From contig NW_005178988.1 in assembly GCF_000350225.1 (NCBI RefSeq), forward strand, positions 54,928 through 118,927: a stretch of DNA of 64,000 nt, given 5' to 3'. Every line of letters starts with the position of its first letter. Positions within the stretch are counted from its first letter, which is position 1. The stretch is from Chondrus crispus (Eukaryota; Rhodophyta; Florideophyceae; Gigartinales; Gigartinaceae). The notes under the pieces are model-generated. The model made no database searches. It was not told the origin of the DNA and was given only the letters and a program-made list of their open reading frames with translations. Of this stretch, positions 1 to 10,489 are shown in pieces. Position numbers and translations under genes: made by a program.

Positions 1-305
1 TCCGGCGGAGAGAACGAGGAGACGGACTCAGTTGGGGGCGGAGGTGGGAGGAGATGGGGGAGACGGAGGGAATGGCAAGGGTCGAGGGCGGGAGGGTGGT
101 GCTTCAAATCCAGAAGAGTGCGCTGTCAGGAATGAGATGCATTTCTGTAAGTTGGAGTTGCTTTACACTGAACATCAGGGACTCGGTGCTGGTGGCACGA
201 ATCCGTTTCTTCTCCCTCTCCCTCTCACATCGCCCCCCCAAGCGATCCCAAGCGTTCCCCGTTTGCCACCTCCCCCATCCCCTTCCCCTTCTCCCACTAG
301 TCGCC

Positions 306-1814
306 ATGCATCCCCTCGTCCCCCTGCTCCTCTTCGCCCTCCTCTCCCTCATCCTCGCCGAGGATGCCGCCCCTTCCGCCCCTGCCACCCCTTCCGCCCC
401 TGCCACCCCTGCCGCTCCTGACAGCCCCGACCGCCGCCTCCTCTTCGTCGCGGAGCTGTGCCGCCACGGCGACCGCACGCCCCTCGAGCACTTCCCCTCC
501 GATGCGCTGCCGGCCCCACAATGGCCGCGGGGGATCGGCCAGCTGACGTCCATCGGCCAGCACGCGCACTACGAGCTTGGCGGCCGTCTCCGCGAGCGCT
601 ACGTCGCCACAGGCTTCCTCCCCGCCACGTACAACCGCGCCCAGCTGCACGTGCGCAGCACGGACATCGACCGCACGCTGATGAGCGCCCAGTCCCAGCT
701 GTCCGGGCTCTACCCACCCGGCAGCGCGACGCTCGACGACGTGCGCACGCGCTTCGACGCCGCGCCACTGTCTGACGACCAGGGCGGGCTGCCGTATCGC
801 TTTCAGCCCGTGCCCGTGCACACGGAGGCGAAGAAGACCGACGTGCTTCTGCTGCCCGGCAATTTCTGCCCGAGACACGATGTCATCATGGAGGAGAAGA
901 AGCGCGCCTCTGCGTACACGGACCTCGTCAGGCGCGAGGCCCCCTTCCTGAAGGAGGCCGCCAGCATCGCCGGCGTCGATCATGAGCAGCTCACGTTGTT
1001 TGAGCTGGAGAAGCTGCACGATACGTGGCGCTGCTTCCGTGCGCACAGCGTGCCGCTGCCGAAGAACGCCACCGCGAGCGTCGTAGAGAGGGCGAGGAAG
1101 CTATCGGACTGGTTGTTGACGTACGGCAATCAGGGCAGGGAGGTGCAGAGGCTGCGCGCGGGCTTGATTCTATACAACGTGTTGCGTTACATGGGCGCGG
1201 CGTACTTGAACGACACAGACAAGCTGCCGGAGGAGTTTGAAGAAGACGCGAACAGGTTTGTCCTGTTCAGCGCCCACGATACCACCGTCGCTGCCACGCT
1301 GTCCGCGTTGCGCGCCTTCGACAACAAGAACCCGCCGTATAACTCCACCATCATCTGGGAGCTTTTCGAAGAGCGCAACGCCTCTCTCACTGTCCGAATC
1401 GAGTACAACGGCCGCGCCCTCGTCTTGCCGGGCTGCACGGCCGAATTCTGCCCCATCGAGGAATACATCGAGTCCACGAGGGACCGCACCGTCCACGGAC
1501 AGAGCGCCAGGGGAGCCGAATGCACTATTGGCTGGCGCCGCAGCATGGCTATGGCTTCCATCTGGTTGTCTCCGAAGAATCTGGATCCCCTCGTCGACGC
1601 CCTCAACCCCACGCACGTCCGTAAGCAGGGGGCTACGCAAATATTCGCCGTTGTGGCGGGAGTTGTCGCGCTCGTTGTCGCCATTATCGGTATTTGCGGT
1701 TTTGTGCGCTTGCAACAGCGCTACAAAGGGTACGCGCCGACAGAGGCTGACCCCAAGTTCGATGAGTACAGCATCAACCACCCGACCGTCACTGATCAGC
1801 GTATCCTCATGTAG
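306..1814 (+). CDS. Histidine acid phosphatase, type I membrane protein
   Basis: This gene encodes a 502-residue enzyme of the histidine acid phosphatase branch 2 family, which hydrolyses phosphomonoesters through a phosphohistidine intermediate. The catalytic motif CRHGDRTP lies at residues 52-59 (H54 nucleophile), and the proton-donor motif SAHDTT is near residues 322-327. I start at 306 because this Met opens a clean signal peptide (residues 1-18). The frame stays open to 54, but the upstream stretch looks like 5' leader. A proline/alanine repeat follows the signal. A single hydrophobic span (about 444-466) and a 36-residue tail suggest a lysosomal/vacuolar-type or plasma-membrane anchored enzyme like animal lysosomal acid phosphatase. 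Its 3' end faces the 3' end of the condensin gene about 100 bp away. Substrate is unknown; a phytase or lipid phosphatase role cannot be excluded. Confidence 0.85.
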   Translation: MHPLVPLLLFALLSLILAEDAAPSAPATPSAPATPAAPDSPDRRLLFVAELCRHGDRTPLEHFPSDALPAPQWPRGIGQLTSIGQHAHYELGGRLRERYVATGFLPATYNRAQLHVRSTDIDRTLMSAQSQLSGLYPPGSATLDDVRTRFDAAPLSDDQGGLPYRFQPVPVHTEAKKTDVLLLPGNFCPRHDVIMEEKKRASAYTDLVRREAPFLKEAASIAGVDHEQLTLFELEKLHDTWRCFRAHSVPLPKNATASVVERARKLSDWLLTYGNQGREVQRLRAGLILYNVLRYMGAAYLNDTDKLPEEFEEDANRFVLFSAHDTTVAATLSALRAFDNKNPPYNSTIIWELFEERNASLTVRIEYNGRALVLPGCTAEFCPIEEYIESTRDRTVHGQSARGAECTIGWRRSMAMASIWLSPKNLDPLVDALNPTHVRKQGATQIFAVVAGVVALVVAIIGICGFVRLQQRYKGYAPTEADPKFDEYSINHPTVTDQRILM

Positions 1815-1917
1815 TTTTGTTATGACCTTCAGTTTAGAAGGCGGTTTGAGCTTGGAGGCATTCCAAACTCAAAGTTCGGCAGCTCTTCCGCTCCGTAGCA
1901 GCGCAGGCCTATTTTAT

Positions 1918-4900
1918 TTATACATCGTCTAGTTTTGCCCTAACCTTATCTTCGTCGCACACGCTCGACACAGCTTTGTCAAACGCTTCGGACAGGTCTT
2001 TGTCTACATCTACCGCCCTGCCCTCAATCTCATCGACTTGCTCATTAAATTCAAGCGCAGACGCAGACTTTCCAGGATTGCAGAGTTTTCGCAGCTTGAC
2101 AAGGCTGCCACGTACCTCAGCGACGGCGCTTTGAAGATCCTCATCGCCAGTCGCTGTGACGTCGTCCTTTCGAAACTGCTTATGGAAGGAGACTTCCGCA
2201 AACGCCAAAAAGCGCCGCGTCTCGTTGCTTGGACTCGTGTCTGACTCGCTATAAATTGTGTGGATCGAGTCTACGATGGAGCCAGTGTAGTTAACAAGAG
2301 CCTTTTTTGTTGTGATGTCCGCTGTTTCGGGCTGCAAAGAATTCATTATGAGGTCATGTAGCACACCAGCCTCTCCTGTCTTGTCCGTCCCAGAAGTGGC
2401 CAAGGAGCTCACTGTGTTGCACAGACTTGAGGCTAGCAGGCTACCTTTTGCCTTGTCAGCGTCTTTAAAAGAGCTGCAGAGAAGCTCTCCCAAGAGTGAT
2501 TCCAAGGCTGCCTTTTCTTCAAAGCGACATTTGAATAGAAGTAACTCCGAGAGGAACCCATCCAAAACAGTAGGGGCTCGTGGACTTCCTGTTGCGTGGG
2601 CCTCGACAACTTTACAGTCTCCTAGAATGCTGCCAGCAGTAGAGAGATATGATTCGGACGTCTTCAAAAAAGAGATCGACTCTTTGCCTTCTTTGGCTGA
2701 CCTACGCTCGAGAACGTGAACCGCTCCAAGTTGATATGAAACGCGAAGCATTTCTATGATCGGTCGCGTTGCCATTCCAATCTCTGTTATCCAGGTTTGA
2801 GTCTGCATGTTTTGACAGAGCGAGACGAGAAAGGAAGTGTCGCTTTCTTCTAAAACGCCGATGGCAATAGCATCTGCGCAATACGCATACGTAATGGAGA
2901 CAAGTCCCCGGGCAAATGGTTGATCCATTTCCGAAGCTTGCTTCCATAGATCTTTCATCGACGACCACTCCAGTAGAGCCCGCAATTCCTCCAGCACAGA
3001 GCTTAAATCTACTTTTCGGGAAAGTCGCGTCACACATAGTTTCCACGCAAGAGAGAGGCAATCGAGTAGATGGTGCGGCTCTGGGCGCTCTTCCTCCGTT
3101 GAGGTTTCGTCAGAATGAGCTTCCAGTGTGTGGTCAATAGCGCCAGTGCAGCCTTTCCGAACGGATTGTATGAGGTCGGCTGCGGTGCTTCGAAACTCAT
3201 CTCCTCCGTTCGAAGAGTGCGGGTGGAGTGACAGCAGAAAGTCGAGTTCCTCTCTTACTTCAACGCCCTCCAGCAGCACAGCTGCACAAGACCGTAGAGC
3301 GAATATCGCGTTGCATCGAGTCATATACAACTGACCTACCGAATCTTTTTTTTGCGACCGGTTTTGCCGCCCACTTTGAGATCTTGCTGACTTTGATCGT
3401 TTCATTGACTTCGTCGGAACACGTTTCGTGCGATGGCCATAAACCGCGGCATCTGCCCATCCGGAGACAACTGTTGAAAGGGTAGTCAATCTATCCCATC
3501 GCACTGCACAAAGCATCAAGGCGGAAAGCAACTCTTGGAAGCACTCCCTTTCACGAGGAGTTCCGCGCGGCCATTGCAACACCGTCTCTAGTTGCTCTCG
3601 CCATAAACCCCCGAGGGCAGCCACTTTAGCATATGACATGCAACTTGCGATTCGCCAGCATATTGCCCTTGAGTGGCTTGTGTTTCCACGTTCTATGAGC
3701 AACGTTTTGAGGGCATCTCCCCCGAATATGTTATCGATATACTTTCGCAATGCAGCATTCGCTGGTTTTCCGAGACTCGTCAAGATGGAGGACAAGACAT
3801 CAGCAACAAGGTTCAGAAGTGTTGCACGATCTGGTTCTGAGGGTCGTGACTTTACGATCTTATCTGAGTCTCCCATGATATTGTTGTGAGTCGGGGGCTC
3901 GTTCTCATCATTGACTTTCGTTCTCGACCTTCGCTTACTGCGTCGCGTACCTGTTCGGGTTGGTGCTTTCCTTCTCGGTTTAGTCATCGGGGTGTCTGTA
4001 TCTTCTGGTGAGTCCAATGCAAGCGCAGAAAGCCTCATCGCAAACTCGCACAGCGGCCCCGGAGGCGCATGAAGATACAAGTGCCGGTAAAAATGTTCAC
4101 AAGCTTCCTTGCTTGTGTGCAGCATAGCGAGGCACGCCCTAACCTGACTGGATGCGATTTCGTCGGCTGTCTTGCCTTTCTTTTCAAGCGGGAAATACGC
4201 CGAGGTGAGCAGAGACATGATCTTCATGGATCCAGGGGCCGATTCCAGTGGTAAACGAATCAACAAGTCCTCTACGGGAACGATTTGAAAGTACCGCAGA
4301 TGCTGCAGTCGCTTTGATTTCACCCTCACGAGCAGGTCCAAGAACGACAGCCGCACGCGCTCCGCATTGTCGTGTATCAAGCACCGCAGCCGCGGCAAAG
4401 CAACAGACAGGTCGTGATGCGCGAGATGATTCTGCGCAACAAACTTAAGGCCGTAGAATACTGCGCATCGAACTGGTATCGACGTTGAGTCGAACGCAAG
4501 CTTCGTGGTTAAGATATGAACCATCTTCTTGGCATATTGCAGCGGAATGATCTCCCACAAAAGGCCTAGAATCCTGGAAGAACCCTCCACGGTAGCCTGA
4601 CGAACGACGGGAGCGGGATCATCGTACAGCTCAATCAACAGCTTGCACTGCTTGCCGACAGCTTCTTCGATCTCCTCCATGGAAGCGGTCGGTTCGTGGA
4701 TGGGAAACGCATCGGCCATGATCATGACAGCATTCTTCCTGACAAAAGGGTTGGCAACTGTGAGGTTGTCGTACAAGACCGGCTCATACAAGCGGTTCAA
4801 AAAGCTGTCCACGCCTGGAAGCCTCTTATTCGAATGAAAGGATGATAGAATGGTTCTCAAGTTAGTCGCAAACGGCTCGATGCCCGCGCAGATAGCCTTT

Positions 4901-5820
4901 TCTATGACATCTTTCATAGCATCGAACATCCACTGCCCCTTGTCCTTCTTCCACGCCAACAAAAACACGCCACCATAGTACGCTGCTCTAGTCTTCCTGG
5001 CCGTCGCAAGTTGATTCTTCAAAGACGCCATCACGGCGTCTCTAATGTCGTTGAGACCGAGCAAAAAAGCGATAAACTTCCTTCCCTGCTCCAATCTCAA
5101 ATACACAGCGGCGGTAGAACACCTCAACAGCAAATTGCGAATCGTCTCCGCATCCGAGGCGTCTTGCGCCAGATGCAGAGACTCCAACGCATCCCTCATG
5201 TTGTAAACGCGTGTGACATCGCGCGACGACCCGCTCCTCCTCGTAGGCTTGTTCCCCTCCGCAAGCGCGTCCTGCACCTCTCCGCCGAAAGTGCGGACGA
5301 GCAAAAACAGCATAGTTTGCGGAATGACGCGATCACGCACGGGGTCGTTGGCGTGGTTCTGCCACACCCATTCGCACAGCCTGGAGACCATGTTCTGCAT
5401 GGGGCCCTTGGGCAAGTCGAGCAACACGTCATGCAGTTCGCAAATGATGTCGCGCAGCTCCGCTACAAGGGGCTCACGACGGTTCTGCACGAGCATCCAT
5501 AACATCTCGGCAGCGGCACGCACAGTGTCGGTGTCATCAGTGGCTTCTTCATCGCTATCTTCTGCCTTTGTAGCACAGGAGAATGTGGCAAGCGCGGGCT
5601 CCAGCGACGCCCACAGCAATTTCCCTAAGTTGGAATGGCGGCGGGCTGGGAGAAATGTGAGGGCCTCCGCGAGATCGAATGCGTCGTCACGCACGCGGTG
5701 GCGGACGACGATAGAACGTAAGGCCTCAGGCGTTCGCGCAGAGAGAGTGGAGAAGAGCCAGTCGACGGCGGCTTCCATGGCGCATGAAGGTGAGCCCGCG
5801 GAGGTCGTCCGGGATGGCAA
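1918..5820 (-). CDS. NCAPG2: Condensin-2 complex subunit G2 (CAP-G2)
   Basis: This gene encodes a 1300-residue HEAT-repeat protein matching the non-SMC condensin II subunit G2, which binds SMC2/SMC4 with CAP-H2 and CAP-D3 during chromosome condensation in the nucleus. The diagnostic region LYEPVLYDNLTVANPFVRKN, followed by an AFPIHEP motif, lies around residues 345-380, as in animal and plant CAP-G2. Alpha-helical repeats continue to the C-terminus. A lysine/arginine-rich linker around residues 612-640 could be a nuclear localisation signal. The first Met is at 5820; a second Met 14 codons in (5778, MEAAVDW) is a reasonable alternative start because the conserved helices begin there. No intron is evident. 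The family assignment is firm; the exact start is not. Confidence 0.85.
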   Translation of the reverse strand: MPSRTTSAGSPSCAMEAAVDWLFSTLSARTPEALRSIVVRHRVRDDAFDLAEALTFLPARRHSNLGKLLWASLEPALATFSCATKAEDSDEEATDDTDTVRAAAEMLWMLVQNRREPLVAELRDIICELHDVLLDLPKGPMQNMVSRLCEWVWQNHANDPVRDRVIPQTMLFLLVRTFGGEVQDALAEGNKPTRRSGSSRDVTRVYNMRDALESLHLAQDASDAETIRNLLLRCSTAAVYLRLEQGRKFIAFLLGLNDIRDAVMASLKNQLATARKTRAAYYGGVFLLAWKKDKGQWMFDAMKDVIEKAICAGIEPFATNLRTILSSFHSNKRLPGVDSFLNRLYEPVLYDNLTVANPFVRKNAVMIMADAFPIHEPTASMEEIEEAVGKQCKLLIELYDDPAPVVRQATVEGSSRILGLLWEIIPLQYAKKMVHILTTKLAFDSTSIPVRCAVFYGLKFVAQNHLAHHDLSVALPRLRCLIHDNAERVRLSFLDLLVRVKSKRLQHLRYFQIVPVEDLLIRLPLESAPGSMKIMSLLTSAYFPLEKKGKTADEIASSQVRACLAMLHTSKEACEHFYRHLYLHAPPGPLCEFAMRLSALALDSPEDTDTPMTKPRRKAPTRTGTRRSKRRSRTKVNDENEPPTHNNIMGDSDKIVKSRPSEPDRATLLNLVADVLSSILTSLGKPANAALRKYIDNIFGGDALKTLLIERGNTSHSRAICWRIASCMSYAKVAALGGLWREQLETVLQWPRGTPRERECFQELLSALMLCAVRWDRLTTLSTVVSGWADAAVYGHRTKRVPTKSMKRSKSARSQSGRQNRSQKKDSVGQLYMTRCNAIFALRSCAAVLLEGVEVREELDFLLSLHPHSSNGGDEFRSTAADLIQSVRKGCTGAIDHTLEAHSDETSTEEERPEPHHLLDCLSLAWKLCVTRLSRKVDLSSVLEELRALLEWSSMKDLWKQASEMDQPFARGLVSITYAYCADAIAIGVLEESDTSFLVSLCQNMQTQTWITEIGMATRPIIEMLRVSYQLGAVHVLERRSAKEGKESISFLKTSESYLSTAGSILGDCKVVEAHATGSPRAPTVLDGFLSELLLFKCRFEEKAALESLLGELLCSSFKDADKAKGSLLASSLCNTVSSLATSGTDKTGEAGVLHDLIMNSLQPETADITTKKALVNYTGSIVDSIHTIYSESDTSPSNETRRFLAFAEVSFHKQFRKDDVTATGDEDLQSAVAEVRGSLVKLRKLCNPGKSASALEFNEQVDEIEGRAVDVDKDLSEAFDKAVSSVCDEDKVRAKLDDV

Positions 5821-6132
5821 GGTGATGAAACGAAATTGTATAAACAGCTGCCGTTACAGCGTGAAGCATCAGACTGTGGCCGAGATTTGAGCGGGGAAAA
5901 GAATGGGTTTGAATTTCAAAATAAGTGCGATTTTCGTTCAATGTTTGAAGTTTTAAATATGGGAAAACGGGGGATTTTGCCTATGTCGACTCCCCACCTG
6001 GGCAACGCGATGAATTAAGACCAAGCGCGAAAAACATGCTGTACGGTAGTCCTCCTTGTACAAGATATCACAAGTTACCATCGACCCTTGACTCCCGTCC
6101 AGTTTGGTTTCGGTCTCCCCTCTGCCTATCCC
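5821..6132. other. Intergenic spacer
   Basis: This 312-bp spacer separates the 5' end of the condensin gene from the 3' end of the DUF1415 gene. I see no gene, repeat or obvious regulatory motif in it. It should hold the condensin gene promoter. Confidence 0.5.
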
Positions 6133-6975
6133 TCACGCGATGTCATCCATCATCAGCGACCAATACATTTCCCCGAGCTTGATCGACCCGACTCTCTCCA
6201 ACGTCTCCTGATTCTGTTCCAAAATCCTCTGTGTCTTTCCCTCGCTCACGTACTGATCCACAACGCGTGCGCGCAAGAAATTGATCACCGGATACGGCGC
6301 CCTCTTATCAAAGTTGAGCGCGGCATCCTCGTCGCCCACACCAGCCCACTCATGCCTAGGGTGAAAGCACGCCAGCATGACCTCATCAACCATGTCCTCG
6401 TCGCGCTCGATGTCATCCTCCAGCGCGACGCACAGCGCGTGGAAGCGTCGGAAGTCGTCCTCCGCGAACGCCGGCAGAACAAGCAACGACGTTGACATGT
6501 CGTCGGGATGCGTGGCGAGCAGAAGCGAAATTTCCTCCGCCACAGCCGCTTGCACTCCGCGCTCTTCTGAGGCTTGGCGCACTTGCACGCGAACCGTGTT
6601 CGAGTCCAGCACGCCCTCGGCGAAGGGACACAGGTTGAGCCCGCACACCACGATGCGCGCCCACGCCATGACACGCGCTTCAACTGAGACGGGGTCGTAC
6701 GTCGGAGGGGGGCCCGAAAGGTGGCCGCGTATGGGACGGCGACGGCGCCGCGAGGGCCGGGAGGCGCAAAGGGGATGGGAGGTGTGCATGGTGTGGCGCT
6801 GTGAACGAAACAAGGGCGGTAGAGACAGGAAAGCAGTCGTGAGGCGCTGAACGAACGCGGGGTTAGGCTCTGATGGGGCACGCATGTTGAGGGAAATAGT
6901 GGTTCGGTGGGAGAAGGAGGCAGAATAGCAGCAGTCTGCTGGGGGACGCCAGAGATCGCCACTGAAGTTGGCCAA
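6133..6975 (-). CDS. DUF1415 domain protein, possibly organelle-targeted
   Basis: The C-terminal two thirds (about residues 93-280) match the DUF1415 family, known mainly from bacteria and algae and of unknown biochemical function. The hallmarks are a GLNLCPFAEG motif near residues 112-121, a central LLATHPDDMSTSLLVLP segment, ACFHPRHEWAG, and a C-terminal APYPVINFLRA motif before the final helix. The first 90 residues are rich in Ser, Arg and Pro with few acidic residues and could be a plastid or mitochondrial transit peptide. Alternative starts are Met31 (6885) and Met63 (6789); a shorter start would remove much of the presequence. Function is unknown. Confidence 0.75.
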   Translation of the reverse strand: MANFSGDLWRPPADCCYSASFSHRTTISLNMRAPSEPNPAFVQRLTTAFLSLPPLFRSQRHTMHTSHPLCASRPSRRRRRPIRGHLSGPPPTYDPVSVEARVMAWARIVVCGLNLCPFAEGVLDSNTVRVQVRQASEERGVQAAVAEEISLLLATHPDDMSTSLLVLPAFAEDDFRRFHALCVALEDDIERDEDMVDEVMLACFHPRHEWAGVGDEDAALNFDKRAPYPVINFLRARVVDQYVSEGKTQRILEQNQETLERVGSIKLGEMYWSLMMDDIA

Positions 6976-8154
6976 GATCTCAGACTGGACACGTGTACAG
7001 CTTCAGACCCGGAATGAGGTGACCAAGCGGCGCTGACTTCTCTTCTGGGGCATCGACGATTCCTTTATAAAAAAAGTTGAACTTGCCCCGACAGAAATTG
7101 ATTTCAAAGCAGCATCAGAAAGGCAATTCTTCCCTCAGGGTAGCGGAAGTGAGGGGTTCTTCAAGTTTTTGACGGGCTATCCTTAGACAATAGCTTTTGG
7201 CGTCTCTCCTCTTCAGCGAGCATACGCTGCAAACAGCTCGTATATCCCGTTGTCTTGTACAGTCTGGCAAGGAGGCAGCAATTCGGCCAAATCTTGAAGA
7301 ATAAGTCTCTATTATGTTTTCGATTCTGTGGACACTCGTGCGCAAAAGTGGTGAGCTTCTCTTGTGTTAAGCTCTCTCCTTTTATATTTTTCGGAGTGTC
7401 CGTGCCTTGTAATTTCCTGTTCACGAGATGGTATCCTACTTAGCTGCGTATTTTCTTAGCCTGTCCTTTATGCTCGTGTTACGTAGTAATAATACAATTT
7501 AAAATAACTCTATAGAACCGTGATTTCACGGGTCTTCGATTTACTTGACCACCAACTCATCTCGAGCTCCTATTCGTTTTTGAGATTTATGTGCAGTGCG
7601 GGTTGTGCTGATGTCTCAGTAGTCCTACTGACTAGGATTCTGTTTTGTAACAGAGATCTAGCTAGAGCTTGAGACAGAGTTTTGGAGCGGATGAAGGCAC
7701 ATAGACTCGCTTCTGTAATGTGTAATACTGTACAGAGGTCCCCAGCGTCAACGCAAGTACGCCGTCTACAAATCGCATGGTATACTTCTACCCCCTTTAA
7801 CCCAGGAAGCTCGGCAATTTCTTTCCAACTGCTGGTGCCAGCAGGAACTGCCAGCAGTTGGCACCAACTCAAGGAATCACTGTCGCTTTCGTTCTGTGCA
7901 GCAAGCAAAGGGTCAACACTTGTCCACGTGTTCAAACCTTCTTCATTTCTGTACACGTATAAACGTATGAAAATGATTTAGCCAACGGGCACCTACACAG
8001 TACAGGACTAAACTTTACTCCCAGAACAGGGTTCAATACAAGGGGCAAGACCGACTTGGGCTGCGACCATCACGTCACAAATGATTTTCAGTCGTAACTT
8101 ACGGCTTCTGATGCTTATGGGAGTTGACGAGAATAGAAGAACTTTGTTGATGTC
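6976..8154. other. Intergenic region with a hairpin and no convincing gene
   Basis: This 1.2-kb AT-rich spacer lies between the DUF1415 gene and an orphan membrane protein gene. A 128-codon open frame on the minus strand (7570-7956) has no recognisable motif and overlaps plus-strand frames of similar quality, so I do not call it. An inverted repeat with 11-bp arms (CCAACTGCTGG and its complement) lies at about 7826-7863 inside that frame. Confidence 0.5.
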
Positions 8155-8856
8155 ATGAAGCCAGACAACGGCGAGGACGGTTCGAAGGACTCCTTGTCGA
8201 AATCGCTTTGGCTTTCTCTTCGCCAAAAGGCCGTGGTGTATGCAGCAGCATTCGTCTTCGGATTTGTTCCAGCTCTTATTTTCATTCGGAGAGTCTACCT
8301 GTCCTATTCAAGCCGACTTGTCAAAGTCTTCCTGGCCATTGTGGCTCTGGGATATTTTCCCTTAGTCGCACTGTGCTCATCACTCGCCTTCGGCCTCTGT
8401 TTCTTTTGCTTACGTCAAACTACAGTTGTCGAACGAATTTTGAACAAAGTTTGTGACAGCATAGTCGAGTTGCTGCATAAGAAGCTTCCTTCATCGGCGC
8501 AAGATGCAGAGATGAGTGTTGACGAGCTCAATACTCGAGTACAGGAAGTAATCGATGCCGCCCGCAACAATAACGCCCGGAGTAAGAGCCCGCTTCGATC
8601 ATTTGCCGGATTTGTTCTAGGACTTGCCTTCTTTCTCTTGAGAAAAGCTGCGAAACAGAAGTTCGAGAAGGCCATGATAACAAAGTCCGAAGGCGCCCCA
8701 CCAATCATCTCAATCAAAAGTGCTGCAACTTCTCTTCAAGGAGAGGTCGTTAATGCCGTCCTTTCCCCATTCAAGAATACTGTGCGGATGTACTTTGCTG
8801 CATCTTTAATTCTGTCTTTGGCCCTTTTCGTTGTGCCACTCAAGTCTGTGGGGTGA
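8155..8856 (+). CDS. Orphan multi-pass membrane protein
   Basis: This is a 233-residue protein I do not recognise. Hydrophobic spans lie at about residues 27-46, 62-93 (long enough for two helices), 150-165 and 210-230. A charged, helical segment around residues 96-145 contains HKKLPSSAQDAEMSVDELN. The N-terminus is hydrophilic with no signal peptide. Overall it looks like a small polytopic membrane protein with four or five helices. The frame is intact, uses varied codons and starts with a normal Met, and nothing overlaps it convincingly, so it is probably real. It may be lineage-specific. Confidence 0.55.
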   Translation: MKPDNGEDGSKDSLSKSLWLSLRQKAVVYAAAFVFGFVPALIFIRRVYLSYSSRLVKVFLAIVALGYFPLVALCSSLAFGLCFFCLRQTTVVERILNKVCDSIVELLHKKLPSSAQDAEMSVDELNTRVQEVIDAARNNNARSKSPLRSFAGFVLGLAFFLLRKAAKQKFEKAMITKSEGAPPIISIKSAATSLQGEVVNAVLSPFKNTVRMYFAASLILSLALFVVPLKSVG

Positions 8857-9668
8857 AACTACGGGCAAGTGTCCTGCATGCAAGCTGCACTCATTGCATT
8901 TCTGTCTGGCAAGGGCTCGCAGTTGTCTTGCGCCTGCTAAAACTTCATTTGTGGGTAGTCGGAAGCTGAGCCTTCTGCGTCTTTGCCTGTATACGTGCAC
9001 TCAATTACCTTTTCTACAGCTTGTCTCTCATGTTGCGAGCGGCTTCTAACGCATCCAAGCGTTCCCTGCCGTTTTTGCCGTGATATTGCTCCATTTCTTA
9101 CTCCTAAAAGACCCTTTGCACGTGGGAGACCTTGCTCATGAGATATCCCTCTTTCCAGCGCCCCAGAAGGAAAAAGACATGATCGAGGCCACTTTCCATC
9201 TCTATGCACTGAAATTCGCGGAGTCAGTGTGGTTAGCTTGTCGCAGTATACGCAAGTAAGCATAAATTCATTGCCGCTGCTGCTCACACCCAATCCATGC
9301 GGAGATAAAGAGCACCTCAGGATGCGCCGATTGACACAGGAGACTGAGGTTTTGTTGGACTGCGCTGACTCCTACGCTGTAGGCTTGGTTTGGGATGTAC
9401 TGGTCAGTGCGAGCGGTATCAGGCCTTCTGAAACGGAGTGGCTACTGACGGAGCCACAAGAACGCGAAGAGTGTGTAGACTCAGAAAAGGCACAGTCACA
9501 CCGTCCTGCAGCTGCAGGAGTCGGACAATGTTTGTAGACTGCGGCAGTACATGTTAATAAGACGAAGGATGACCCGTGCCACTACTGTACAATAGCAATG
9601 CAATGCACGACACACGTGGCGTTGCTTGTCAAATCGCCCGCATGGCCTTGCCAGTAGACGCTTTCTGC

Positions 9669-9684
9669 TACCCTTCGAAGGGTA
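9669..9684. repeat. 16-bp palindrome TACCCTTCGAAGGGTA, copy 1
   Basis: This is a perfect palindrome, repeated exactly 287 bp downstream. It could be a dimeric protein-binding site or the remnant of an inverted-repeat element. Confidence 0.7.
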
Positions 9685-9953
9685 GACGCTTTACGCCTGC
9701 GCATTTCTGCAGTGTCTTCCACACTATCCTCACTGTAGGTACCCTTGGTATCTTAATCAAATTAAACAGTCAAACACAAGCAAGCACAACTGGACCAAGC
9801 GTGCCCTAAAACAACTCTAGCTGTAATGCTGTAACGAGGTGCCATGGAGAAGTCAAGCATCCCTTTTCGCTACGGTCACGCGGAAACAAGAACAAAACCA
9901 TAAGTCTAACACGTTTCGTGCATGAGGACATGATGACGATACCTTTCATAACG

Positions 9954-9973
9954 TGTACCCTTCGAAGGGTACA
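9954..9973. repeat. 16-bp palindrome, copy 2, extended to 20 bp
   Basis: The core TACCCTTCGAAGGGTA is identical to copy 1. Here the flanking TG and CA pairs extend it to a 20-bp perfect palindrome. Confidence 0.7.
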
Positions 9974-10453
9974 TGCTTCCGGGAAGAAAATGTCAATGTG
10001 AGAGCGAAATGACAAAAGCCTGTTCATTGGGTGTAACTCTCTTTGCTTGCCTCTCAACTTGCATCAGTATTCCACTGGTACCCAACGGTACCCTTGGGTA
10101 CAGTATGTATGCTTTTGGAAGAATTGGCTCGCTCAGAAGGACATTGAATAAAGAAATAAAAAAAGGAGTATGAAAGAACGCTGCATGTGCCAAGTCCTTT
10201 CCAGAGATCTGAGATTTTGTTCGAATGGATCCTTATGGAAAGCGAATACAGCAGCAGATACTGTACCCCAAAGGAGTCCAACTACCGGGCCCTGAAGGCG
10301 TGCCCGCCTACTGCGGGTACAGTAGCGTGTTTGGGCTAAATCCTGCAATAGAGGTGGCCCGGAGGTTCTGCGTAAACGTTACATGCTAATTAGGCCCAGC
10401 CACACACGGTATATTTTTCGAAGCCAACTAAAATTGTACACCGGGGCCTTGTT

Positions 10454-10489
10454 GGGCAGCTTGTAGGGCAGCTTGTAGGGCAGCTTCTA
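10454..10489 (+). repeat. Tandem 12-bp repeat, three units
   Basis: The unit GGGCAGCTTGTA occurs three times in a row, with one change in the last copy. It is followed by an AGAAGCTAGAACTAGCTAG stretch rich in short palindromes. No function is evident. Confidence 0.6.

Noticed and set aside
297-1046. Long minus-strand frame opposite the acid phosphatase
   Set aside because: It is a GC-driven shadow of the plus-strand gene, which has catalytic motifs, signal peptide and membrane anchor.
7570-7956. 128-codon minus-strand frame
   Set aside because: No motif, no homology I recognise, and it contains a long inverted repeat; equal-quality frames lie opposite.
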